This document shows, one piece after another, positions 1-5,943 of a stretch of 6,071 nucleotides of DNA. Both the position numbers and the translations under genes were made by a program. Each line of letters opens with the position of its first letter. The stretch's first letter is position 1. The stretch is from Mageeibacillus sp. UBA1257. Lineage in GTDB: Bacteria > Bacillota > Clostridia > UBA1212 > UBA1257. The stretch is taken from the NCBI GenBank assembly GCA_002308775.1, contig DBVT01000034.1, forward strand, positions 13,287 to 19,357, read 5' to 3'. The notes beneath the pieces are model-generated. The model saw only the letters and a program-made list of their open reading frames with translations. It did not search any database and was not told the origin of the DNA.

Positions 1-924
1 AACAATTCCGGTATTATAGTGATCGCGGCAACAAACAGGCCTGATATACTTGACCCTGCGCTCATAAGACCGGGACGTTTCGACAGAAGGATCACGGTAG
101 GACTTCCGGATATAAAAGCCAGGGAATCGATCCTTCGCGTGCATTCGAGAAATAAATCTCTTAATGAAGACGCTGATCTTCTCGAGATCGCAAAGAACAC
201 CGCAGGCTTTACGGCTGCGGATCTTGAAAACCTCCTGAACGAGGCGGCTCTTCTCGCGGCAAGACAGAACAAGAAAACTATCGGCATGAAAGAGCTCAAG
301 GAAGCTATTTTCAAGGTCGCGATAGGCGCGGAAAAGAAGAGCCATGTTTTAACAGACAAAGAAAAAGACACGACCGCTGTCCACGAAGCCGGACATGCGA
401 TACTCTGTTACAAGGTGTCGTCGCTCAATAAAGTCGACAGGATATCGATCATACCCGTAGGTCAGGCAGGCGGTTACACATCCTACAGACCGGACGAGGA
501 CAATTATTATTACAGCAAAGAGCAGCTGATCGAGGAGATCATCATATCACTCGGAGGAAGAGCAGCTGAAGAAATAATCTTCGGAAAACTCACGACAGGC
601 GCATCCGCCGACCTTCGTTCCGCGAACAGCATCGCGAGAAATATCGTAGTCAGATACGGTATGGGCGACACGATCGAGAATATGGTCTTTGACGCCGGTT
701 CGGACGAGGTGTTCATAGGCAAAGAATACGGACATACGAAGAATTACAGTGAGGAAACAGCTGCGGAAATAGATAGGGAAGTCAAGAAAATACTCGACGA
801 GTCATACGCCGCAGCCAAAAGGATACTCAATGAAAATATCGACAAGCTGCAGCTTTTGAGAGAGAAGCTTATTAGCGAAGAAAAGATAGAAAAGGACGAA
901 TTCGAAGCTGTAATGGCAGGGTGA
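1..924 (+). CDS. ftsH: ATP-dependent zinc metalloprotease FtsH (3' part, 5' end outside window)
   Basis: FtsH is a membrane-anchored hexameric AAA+ protease that extracts and degrades misfolded membrane proteins and some regulators. The frame is open from base 1, so 307 residues are visible; the transmembrane segments and Walker A/B lie outside the window. Seen here, numbering from base 1, is the second region of homology, ATNRPDILDPALIRPGRFDR, ending in the two arginine fingers (residues 23 and 26). The AAA+ lid helices follow. The M41 peptidase domain has the zinc motif HEAGH at residues 128-132 (bases 382-396). The third zinc ligand is Asp204 in TTGASADL (base 610). Conserved FtsH landmarks GGRAAEEIIFG, EVFIG and YSEETAAEID are all present. 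The protein ends soon after the protease domain, without a long tail. A GTG at base 19 is an internal valine codon, not a start. All catalytic residues in view are intact, so I expect a functional gene. Confidence 0.97.
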   Translation, partial: NNSGIIVIAATNRPDILDPALIRPGRFDRRITVGLPDIKARESILRVHSRNKSLNEDADLLEIAKNTAGFTAADLENLLNEAALLAARQNKKTIGMKELKEAIFKVAIGAEKKSHVLTDKEKDTTAVHEAGHAILCYKVSSLNKVDRISIIPVGQAGGYTSYRPDEDNYYYSKEQLIEEIIISLGGRAAEEIIFGKLTTGASADLRSANSIARNIVVRYGMGDTIENMVFDAGSDEVFIGKEYGHTKNYSEETAAEIDREVKKILDESYAAAKRILNENIDKLQLLREKLISEEKIEKDEFEAVMAG

Positions 925-934
925 TAATTGACGC

Positions 935-949
935 TGTAAATTTTTTACA
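935..949. repeat. Perfect 6-3-6 inverted repeat between ftsH and recD2
   Basis: TGTAAA, then TTT, then TTTACA forms a perfect 15-bp dyad in the 43-bp ftsH-recD2 gap. Its right arm overlaps the first base of the recD2 Shine-Dalgarno (949-954). It could be a protein-binding operator or a weak, AT-rich RNA hairpin. Five of the six pairs are not contiguous G-C, so RNA folding alone would be weak. It could also arise by chance in an A/T-rich gap. No regulator can be named from the sequence. Confidence 0.4.
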
Positions 950-954
950 AGGGG
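949..954 (+). promoter_or_regulatory. Ribosome binding site of recD2
   Basis: AAGGGG lies 13 nt before the ATG at 968. The spacing is longer than the usual 6-9 nt, but no nearer purine-rich site exists and no in-frame start fits better. The ATG is also supported by the protein, because the conserved N-terminal OB-like domain begins immediately after it. Confidence 0.55.
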
Positions 955-967
955 ATAAAGCCTTACT

Positions 968-3244
968 ATGGAAAAAATCAGAGGCGTGATCGGCGTCATA
1001 CTTTTTGAAAACGAAGAAAACGGCTACAAGATATGTATCCTTGACTGTGACGGTAAAAACGTCACAGCCAGGGGTATTCTGCCTTATGTACACCCCGGAG
1101 AAACAATAGAGGCTGAAGGCAGATGGCAGGAATCTGACGAATACGGTCCGCAGTTTATGATCGAATCGTATGACACATTTATGCCTGAAAATCAGGAGGA
1201 TATAGTGACCTTCCTCCAGTCAGATCTTTTTGCCGGAATAGGAGAGGTAACAGCGATCGCGATAGTCGAAAAATTCGGCGGAGATACGATCGATATTATT
1301 AAAAATCATCCGGAAGAGATCGCTACGATAAAGGGCATCAGCGAGAAGAAAGCGCAGTCGATAAGCGACACATACAACGAATACAGCCAATTGTACGAAA
1401 CATTCAGATTCTGTGCAAGATTCGGCATTAAGATGTCATCGGCATCGGCCATATACAGTAAATTCGGGCATGATTCAGTCGACGTTATCACGGACGATCC
1501 GTATATTCTGACAGAAAAAATCAGCGGTTTCACATTCGCGGAAGCTGATAAGATAGCGATGTCTCTCGATATCCCTTACAATTCGGCCAAAAGAATAAAC
1601 GCGGGGATATTGTGGCAGCTCGATCTCATCGTCTCGGAAGGAGGGCATCTGTTTTACCCTTATTCCGAGCTTGTTCTGATCGCTGCGGGGCAACTCGGAG
1701 TGAATGAGGACGAAGTCGAAAATTGCCTCGAAATACTTTCAAAAGAGCAGAAGATCGTCATCGAAACGGTCGAACCGTACGGAAAAGTGGTCTATCAGCA
1801 GAGAATATACGAATTCGAGCGCTTCGTAAAATCGAAGTTCGACAAGCTGTCCGATGAATCATTCCCGTTCGAGAGAAACTTCTTTGAAGACGCGATCGAC
1901 AGTTTTGAAAAAAGCGAAAATATAACGATGGGCGACATGCAAAAAAAAGCAGTCGAAATGGCCGGAACAAAGGGACTTCTCGTAATAACAGGCGGTCCTG
2001 GCACAGGTAAAACGACGATTATAAAGGCTGTCACGAGATATTTCGACATGCTCGGTTTGAAGACGGTCCTGACGGCTCCCACCGGAAGAGCAGCCAAGAG
2101 GATAACGGAGAGCTGCGGCAAGGAAGCCAGGACGATCCACAGGCTTCTCGAGGTAAAATACAATCCCGAAGAGGACGAGAGCAGGGAACTCAAATTCAAG
2201 AAGAACGAAAACGACCCGCTTGACGCCGACGTCATAATCGCTGACGAAACGTCGATGATAGATATAATTTTGATGTATCACCTCCTCAAGGCCATGAAAT
2301 TCGGCGCGAGGCTCATACTCGTAGGAGACAAGGACCAGCTCCCGTCTGTAGGCCCCGGAAAGATACTCGCCGATCTCATTTCTGACGAAAAATATCCGAG
2401 AGTGGTGCTCGATGAGATCTACAGACAGTCGTCGGAGAGCCTTATTTCTCTGAACGCGTACAAGATAAACCACGGACAGCTTCCGGAGTTAAACGACAGG
2501 GAAAAGGACTTTTTCTTCATACCGTGCAGGACGGCAGATGAGTGCGCAAGATTCGTGACGGACCTGTGCTGCGAGCGCCTTCCGAAAGCGTACGGCTTTG
2601 AACCCGTCAGGGACATTCAGGTAATAACTCCCACAAAACAGGGACCTTGCGGGACCAAGGCGCTGAACAGGGATCTTCAGTCGAAACTCAATCCGAAGGA
2701 TATTTTTAAGAAGGAGAAAAAGTTCTCCGATCAGCTCTTCAGAGAGGGCGACCGCGTGATGCATATCAGAAACGATTACGAACTCGAATGGGAGAGAACA
2801 GATGACGCTCTTTCCGGCGGAGTTGGTGTTTTTAACGGAGAAATGGGCATAATTCAGGATATCCAGCCTAAAACGAGCAGATTCATAGTTGAATTCGATG
2901 ACGAAAGATATTCCGTTTACAACAGTAAAAATATAAACGAGATCGAACTTTGCTACGCGATAACCGTGCACAAAAGCCAGGGCAGCGAGTTCGACTGCGT
3001 CGTGATTCCGCTTTTTAATGTGCCGTATATGCTGATGTCAAGAAATATACTTTACACAGCGATCACGAGGGCGAAAAAATTCGTAGTCATAGTCGGAGAC
3101 AGGAATACGATGAAGCGCATGATCGCGAACAATAAGGTACAGTTCAGATATACGAATATGGGAGTTAAGGAAGCTCCCGCGGCGATAGACGAATTCGGAT
3201 ACGAGATGCTGGAGGAGCAGGGCGACGCATATGATCTTGAATGA
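968..3244 (+). CDS. recD2: ATP-dependent RecD2-like 5'-3' DNA helicase (YrrC type)
   Basis: This is a superfamily 1B helicase of the RecD2 class, found in bacteria as a stand-alone protein outside RecBCD and linked to replication-fork maintenance and repair. At 758 residues it has full family length. The N-terminus is an OB-like domain (about 1-75). A helix-hairpin-helix region follows, with FAGIGEVTA at 88-96 and IKGISEKKA at 121-129. Helicase motifs are complete: Walker A GGPGTGKTT 342-350 (Lys348), motif Ia LTAPTGRAAKR 368-378, motif II VIIADETSM 422-430 (Asp426-Glu427), motif III VGDKDQLPSVGPG 452-464, motif IV VVLDEIYRQ 479-487, motif V AITVHKSQGSEFD 664-676 and motif VI YTAITRAKK 696-704. 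The long N-terminal region separates it from short RecBCD-type RecD. No recB or recC is present here. It lies 43 bp after ftsH, and its last 14 bp overlap comF, which suggests translational coupling. Confidence 0.96.
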   Translation: MEKIRGVIGVILFENEENGYKICILDCDGKNVTARGILPYVHPGETIEAEGRWQESDEYGPQFMIESYDTFMPENQEDIVTFLQSDLFAGIGEVTAIAIVEKFGGDTIDIIKNHPEEIATIKGISEKKAQSISDTYNEYSQLYETFRFCARFGIKMSSASAIYSKFGHDSVDVITDDPYILTEKISGFTFAEADKIAMSLDIPYNSAKRINAGILWQLDLIVSEGGHLFYPYSELVLIAAGQLGVNEDEVENCLEILSKEQKIVIETVEPYGKVVYQQRIYEFERFVKSKFDKLSDESFPFERNFFEDAIDSFEKSENITMGDMQKKAVEMAGTKGLLVITGGPGTGKTTIIKAVTRYFDMLGLKTVLTAPTGRAAKRITESCGKEARTIHRLLEVKYNPEEDESRELKFKKNENDPLDADVIIADETSMIDIILMYHLLKAMKFGARLILVGDKDQLPSVGPGKILADLISDEKYPRVVLDEIYRQSSESLISLNAYKINHGQLPELNDREKDFFFIPCRTADECARFVTDLCCERLPKAYGFEPVRDIQVITPTKQGPCGTKALNRDLQSKLNPKDIFKKEKKFSDQLFREGDRVMHIRNDYELEWERTDDALSGGVGVFNGEMGIIQDIQPKTSRFIVEFDDERYSVYNSKNINEIELCYAITVHKSQGSEFDCVVIPLFNVPYMLMSRNILYTAITRAKKFVVIVGDRNTMKRMIANNKVQFRYTNMGVKEAPAAIDEFGYEMLEEQGDAYDLE
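3211..3215 (+). promoter_or_regulatory. Possible Shine-Dalgarno of comF inside recD2
   Basis: GGAGG lies inside the recD2 coding region, 15 nt before the comF ATG at 3231. The spacing is too long for a strong site. Translation of comF is therefore more likely helped by ribosomes finishing recD2, which terminate at 3244, just past the comF start. No alternative ATG, GTG or TTG in the comF frame sits at a better distance, apart from a TTG two codons downstream (3237). Confidence 0.4.
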
Positions 3245-3917
3245 CCTGTTTTTTCCGGATAAATGCCCTTTCTGCGATGCTCTGACAGACAAAAAGCAGA
3301 CTGATATCGCATACTGCAATGCGTGCCCCGAGTGCGAAAAGAAAGTAAAATTCTTCCAAAACGGCGGAAACGGCGCGATATCGGGCCTCGAATGCGCTCC
3401 TTCATGCGACAAAATATTCTGCCTTTTCAGCTACACCGGAAGGGCAAAAAAATCTCTCCAGAAATACAAATTCGGCGGCGAGACGTGGATAGGTAAAATA
3501 TTTTACCGGTCGATGTATGAAATGCTTCGCGAAAACGGAGTGTTCGAAGACTGTCTCTATATCACTTACGTTCCGATAACGGAGGAAAGATTTGCGGAAA
3601 GAGGTTTTGACCAGAGTAAACTGATCGCCGAAGGTCTTTCAAAGCTCTCAGGGAGGATGACGCTCCCTTTGATCGTGAGAAACTTTCAGGGACAGAGAAG
3701 CAGCGAAGCGAACGCGGCGGAAAGAGCTCTCTCAAACGAGGGAAAATATTCATTCGAGGCAAAATACAAAGACTATGCAAAAGGAAAAAACATACTCCTT
3801 ATAGACGATATCCTGACAACGGGTTCTACGCTTGAAGAGAGCGCATCGTGCCTTAAAGCCGCAGGATGTGGTAAAATATATGCCGCGACTGTCGCAACCG
3901 GCAGACGGGACGTCTGA
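3231..3917 (+). CDS. comFC: ComF family protein (ComFC-like phosphoribosyltransferase fold)
   Basis: ComFC proteins are needed for natural transformation in Bacillus, Streptococcus and Helicobacter and act on incoming single-stranded DNA in the cytoplasm; in non-competent anaerobes the role is unknown. The protein has 228 residues, normal for the family. An N-terminal cysteine-rich region (Cys12, 15, 29, 32, 35, 55, 59, 64) suggests a zinc finger, with CPFC at 12-15 and CNACPEC at 29-35. A type I phosphoribosyltransferase-like domain follows. It carries the family hallmark YVPITEERFAERGFDQ at 113-128 and a PRPP-binding-type motif LLIDDILTTGST at 189-200 with paired Asp192-Asp193. The gene overlaps recD2 by 14 bp, so the two are almost certainly cotranscribed. 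No comFA, comEA or comEC is in the window, so competence itself cannot be inferred. Its stop codon lies in a strong stem-loop. Confidence 0.93.
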   Translation: MILNDLFFPDKCPFCDALTDKKQTDIAYCNACPECEKKVKFFQNGGNGAISGLECAPSCDKIFCLFSYTGRAKKSLQKYKFGGETWIGKIFYRSMYEMLRENGVFEDCLYITYVPITEERFAERGFDQSKLIAEGLSKLSGRMTLPLIVRNFQGQRSSEANAAERALSNEGKYSFEAKYKDYAKGKNILLIDDILTTGSTLEESASCLKAAGCGKIYAATVATGRRDV

Positions 3918-3920
3918 CCG
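3899..3920 (+). other. GC-rich stem-loop spanning the comF stop codon
   Basis: CAGACG (3902-3907) pairs perfectly with CGTCTG (3911-3916) around a GGA loop. With A3917 bulged, three more G-C pairs (3899-3901 with 3918-3920) extend it to nine pairs, seven of them G-C. The comF TGA (3915-3917) is inside the right arm. A run of five T begins only at 3935, 14 nt past the stem. This is too far for a classic intrinsic terminator. It may slow transcription, protect or cut the mRNA, or reduce read-through into the ABC-F gene. Confidence 0.5.
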
Positions 3921-3944
3921 CGGGACGAGAACACTTTTTGCACC

Positions 3945-3950
3945 GGAGAA
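3945..3950 (+). promoter_or_regulatory. Ribosome binding site of the ABC-F gene
   Basis: GGAGAA, with GGAG at 3945-3948, lies 8 nt before the ATG at 3957. This is a good Shine-Dalgarno at standard distance and settles that start. The protein also begins at the first beta strand of the ABC domain from this ATG. Confidence 0.8.
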
Positions 3951-3956
3951 GAGCAA

Positions 3957-5786
3957 ATGCTGATCGATTTAAAAAATGTAAAATACGAGATCGGTGCCGA
4001 AGAGATACTTAAAGACGTAAATCTTTCGGTCAACGAGAAAGATAAGATCGGTATCATAGGTCCGAACGGAGCCGGAAAAACGACGCTCCTCAGGCTTATG
4101 ACAGGTGAGATCGCGCCATCCGACGGTGAGATATTCAAGGTCCAGTCGAAAAAAATCTGCTATGTAGCGCAAAATTCCGGTCTTGATTCATGCGAGACTG
4201 TGATAGACGAATTCCTGAAACCTTTCTCTGACATTGTGAGACTTGAAAAGCGGATCGCCGAAATAGAGCAGTCTGAAAACGGAGAAAAAGAAGAACTCGC
4301 CCAGCTGTATGAGAGATTCGACAGAGAAGGCGGACTGACATATAAAAGCAGGATAAACGCGGTGCTTGCGGGACTCGGTTTTACGGAGGATGCCAAAAGT
4401 CGGAAGATAAGCTCTTTAAGCGAAGGCCAGAAGACAAAACTGGCTCTCGGAAGAGCGCTCATATCAGAGCCGGATATACTTTTACTTGACGAGCCGACTA
4501 ACCATCTCGATACGGATTCGATAGTCTGGCTTGAAGGCGATCTTAAAAAGTTTGCGGGCACATTGCTTGTCGTCTCGCACGACCGGATGCTTCTTGACAG
4601 TGTCACCAACAGGACGCTCTTTGTCGAATTCGGCCGGATAGACTCGTATTCTTTCCCTTACGCAAAAGCGAATGAAGTCAGAGAAGCTGACAAAAAATAC
4701 CAGGAATCATGCTATTTGAAGCAGCAGAAGCAGATAGAAAAGATCAAAGCAGTAATAAAACAGCAGCAGCAGTGGAACAGAGAAAAGAATATAGTCACCG
4801 CGGAAAGCTGGATGAAGAAACTTGAGAGGATGACTTTGATAGAAAAAGCGCCTTCTGAGGGAAGAACGCCGGCGATCGTTTTTAAGACGGACGAGCACGG
4901 ATGCAAGGACGTTCTCGACTGCAGAGACGTGTCTTTCGGATACACTGACAGGAACCTTTTCGAACATGTCGATCTGTATGTAAGACGAGGTGAGCGCGTT
5001 TTCATATCCGGTAAAAACGGCTGCGGCAAATCGACTTTTCTCAAATTGATCACGGGCGATGTTTCAGGTTATTCCGGCAAAATAAGGCTGGGAGACAATC
5101 TGACATTTTCATATTACAGGCAGAATATGGAGGATCTAAATCCCGAGAATACCGTTTTTGACGAGATATGGGACCATGCTAACAAAGACGCGAAAGCGAT
5201 AGATATGTATACGGTCACTGAGATCAGGAACGCTCTCGGCGCTTTTAATTTTACAGGCGAAGACGTTTTCAAAAAGATCTCCGATCTTTCCGGAGGAGAA
5301 AAGGCGAGGGTATCCCTGCTTAAAATATGCTTCAACGATTCGCAGCTTCTCATACTCGACGAGCCTACGAACCACCTCGATATCCGCACGAGGGAGACGA
5401 TCGAAAAAGCAATTAATAATTTCAAAGGCACGGTGATAGCTGTATCGCACGACAGGTATTTTGTATCGAAGATCGCGACAAAGATATTCGATATTTCAGA
5501 ATACGCTCCCGAGGAAGAAAAAAAAGAAAAAAACACGAAGAACAAAGACGATTATCTGAAAGCCAAAGAGCTCGAGTCGAACGCGAGAAAGAAGAAGACG
5601 GCGATAGAGAGAAATCAGAAGAGGATCGAAGAGGTCGAAGCGCTTTTGAAAGAAAAAGAGAAGCTTCTCGAAGAACCGGAAATATCATCCGACTACAATA
5701 AACTTGCCGAAATATGCGACGAACGGGACAGGCTCTCCGCAGAGTTGGAAGCTCTCATGGAAGAGTTTTTTGCCCTAAACGGTTAA
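3957..5786 (+). CDS. ABC-F family ATPase, ribosome-associated (YdiF-like)
   Basis: ABC-F proteins are soluble tandem ATPases with no membrane domain; they bind the ribosomal E site and relieve stalling or, in some lineages, protect against antibiotics. This one has 609 residues. NBD1 has Walker A GPNGAGKT 35-42, signature LSEGQ 153-157, Walker B/D-loop DEPTNHLD 178-185 and His208 in SHDR. The basic, glutamine-rich linker at about 239-292 (YLKQQKQIEK, then a QQQQW stretch) is the P-site tRNA interaction motif. NBD2 has GKNGCGKST 352-360, LSGGE 444-448, DEPTNHLD 468-475 and His498. From about 515 to the end is a charged, Lys/Glu-rich tail predicted to form a coiled coil. The linker and tail resemble Firmicute YdiF more than Uup or EttA. 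All ATPase residues are intact. It follows comF after 39 bp with its own ribosome binding site and is probably part of the same transcript. A resistance role cannot be excluded, but nothing favours it. Confidence 0.95.
   Translation: MLIDLKNVKYEIGAEEILKDVNLSVNEKDKIGIIGPNGAGKTTLLRLMTGEIAPSDGEIFKVQSKKICYVAQNSGLDSCETVIDEFLKPFSDIVRLEKRIAEIEQSENGEKEELAQLYERFDREGGLTYKSRINAVLAGLGFTEDAKSRKISSLSEGQKTKLALGRALISEPDILLLDEPTNHLDTDSIVWLEGDLKKFAGTLLVVSHDRMLLDSVTNRTLFVEFGRIDSYSFPYAKANEVREADKKYQESCYLKQQKQIEKIKAVIKQQQQWNREKNIVTAESWMKKLERMTLIEKAPSEGRTPAIVFKTDEHGCKDVLDCRDVSFGYTDRNLFEHVDLYVRRGERVFISGKNGCGKSTFLKLITGDVSGYSGKIRLGDNLTFSYYRQNMEDLNPENTVFDEIWDHANKDAKAIDMYTVTEIRNALGAFNFTGEDVFKKISDLSGGEKARVSLLKICFNDSQLLILDEPTNHLDIRTRETIEKAINNFKGTVIAVSHDRYFVSKIATKIFDISEYAPEEEKKEKNTKNKDDYLKAKELESNARKKKTAIERNQKRIEEVEALLKEKEKLLEEPEISSDYNKLAEICDERDRLSAELEALMEEFFALNG
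5518..5533 (+). repeat. A8-G-A7 tract inside the ABC-F gene
   Basis: Eight A (5518-5525), one G, then seven A (5527-5533) code for the Glu-Lys-rich hinge between NBD2 and the C-terminal coiled coil (residues 521-527). Such runs allow RNA polymerase slippage. Loss of one A would put the frame into a TGA at 5557-5559, giving a protein with both ATPase domains but no tail. Lys/Glu-rich hinges commonly use such codons, so the tract may have no function. Confidence 0.6.
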
Positions 5787-5830
5787 AAATACATCAAAAA
5801 TAATCCGATTACAGTCATTTAATACACTTA

Positions 5831-5858
5831 TTGACAAAAAACCTTGCTTTATTATTAA
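5831..5858 (+). promoter_or_regulatory. Secondary sigma-A promoter candidate for pgk
   Basis: A perfect -35 TTGACA (5831-5836) is followed after 16 nt by TATTAA (5853-5858), which matches the -10 consensus at four of six positions. The transcript would begin near 5865. It overlaps the better-scoring downstream candidate, so it may be a second start point or simply a spare -35 element. Confidence 0.4.
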
Positions 5859-5872
5859 AAGTGAGATATAAT
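5844..5872 (+). promoter_or_regulatory. Main sigma-A promoter candidate for pgk
   Basis: The -35 element is TTGCTT (5844-5849, four of six consensus bases). After an ideal 17-nt spacer comes a perfect -10 TATAAT (5867-5872). The predicted transcription start is about 5879, giving a 5' leader of roughly 65 nt before the pgk ATG. Position, spacing and the perfect -10 make this the most convincing promoter in the window. Confidence 0.75.
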
Positions 5873-5880
5873 TCCGAGTT

Positions 5881-5904
5881 GATACGGCAAAATCGAGCCG
5901 CGTC
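5881..5904 (+). other. Short stem-loop at the 5' end of the pgk leader
   Basis: CGGC (5885-5888) pairs with GCCG (5897-5900) around an 8-nt loop. The stem continues outward through an A/C mismatch with U-G, A-U and G-C pairs to 5881 and 5904. If transcription starts near 5879, this hairpin would sit almost at the 5' end of the mRNA, a position that often stabilises transcripts. No U run follows, so it is not a terminator. It matches no riboswitch that I know. Confidence 0.35.
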
Positions 5905-5926
5905 AAAGTAACAGCACAAAATAATC

Positions 5927-5932
5927 AAGGAG
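5927..5932 (+). promoter_or_regulatory. Ribosome binding site of pgk
   Basis: AAGGAG is a strong Shine-Dalgarno. It lies 11 nt before ATG 5944 and 5 nt before an in-frame TTG at 5938, so both starts are physically possible. ATG is preferred by codon type, and its protein start matches the usual Pgk N-terminus. The GTG at 5932 overlaps the site and cannot be the start. Confidence 0.8.
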
Positions 5933-5943
5933 TGTATTTGAAA

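Larger units (their letters stand above)
5787..5943 (+). promoter_or_regulatory. AT-rich intergenic region, pgk leader
   Basis: These 157 bp separate the ABC-F stop from the pgk ATG and contain no credible ORF. They hold two overlapping promoter candidates (5831-5872), a short hairpin (5881-5904) and the pgk ribosome binding site (5927-5932). I see no GC-rich stem followed by a T run after the ABC-F stop, so no intrinsic terminator can be called for the upstream genes. Confidence 0.75.

Noticed and set aside
19..924. A short stand-alone protease gene starting at GTG 19
   Set aside because: The frame is open to base 1 and the residues before 19 continue the conserved AAA+ strand, so this is the tail of a full ftsH cut by the window edge.
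935..949. CcpA cre site
   Set aside because: The arms match, but cre needs a 14-bp palindrome with CG at its centre. Here the centre is TTT and the spacing is one base longer.
928..954. TTGACG as a -35 element of a promoter for recD2
   Set aside because: No -10-like hexamer occurs 16-18 nt downstream; that position is GGGG-rich and overlaps the ribosome binding site.
1795..2235. 146-codon minus-strand frame rich in Ser, Leu and Phe that could look like a membrane protein
   Set aside because: Its composition is the expected antisense of Lys/Glu/Asp-rich helicase codons, and it overlaps the other antisense frame. No ribosome binding site stood out.
1859..2473. 204-codon open frame on the minus strand inside recD2
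   Set aside because: It lies wholly opposite a strongly conserved helicase region, including Walker A and motifs Ia to IV. Its translation shows no recognisable domain. The open frame follows from the codon use of the + strand gene.
3899..3939. Intrinsic terminator after comF
   Set aside because: The stem is strong, but the T5 run starts 14 nt after it, whereas intrinsic terminators need the U run directly against the stem.
4707..5053. Hydrophobic minus-strand frames opposite the ABC-F linker
   Set aside because: The Leu/Phe/Cys runs are the antisense of CAG, AAG and GAA codons in the Gln/Lys-rich linker, so they are an artefact of the real gene.
5520..5526. Programmed -1 ribosomal frameshift at A-AAA-AAG
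   Set aside because: The heptamer is not in the required register to the reading frame, and I saw no upstream Shine-Dalgarno or downstream stem placed to stimulate it.
5831..5872. One promoter made of the perfect TTGACA and perfect TATAAT
   Set aside because: The spacer would be 30 nt, far outside the 16-18 nt that sigma-A polymerase uses.
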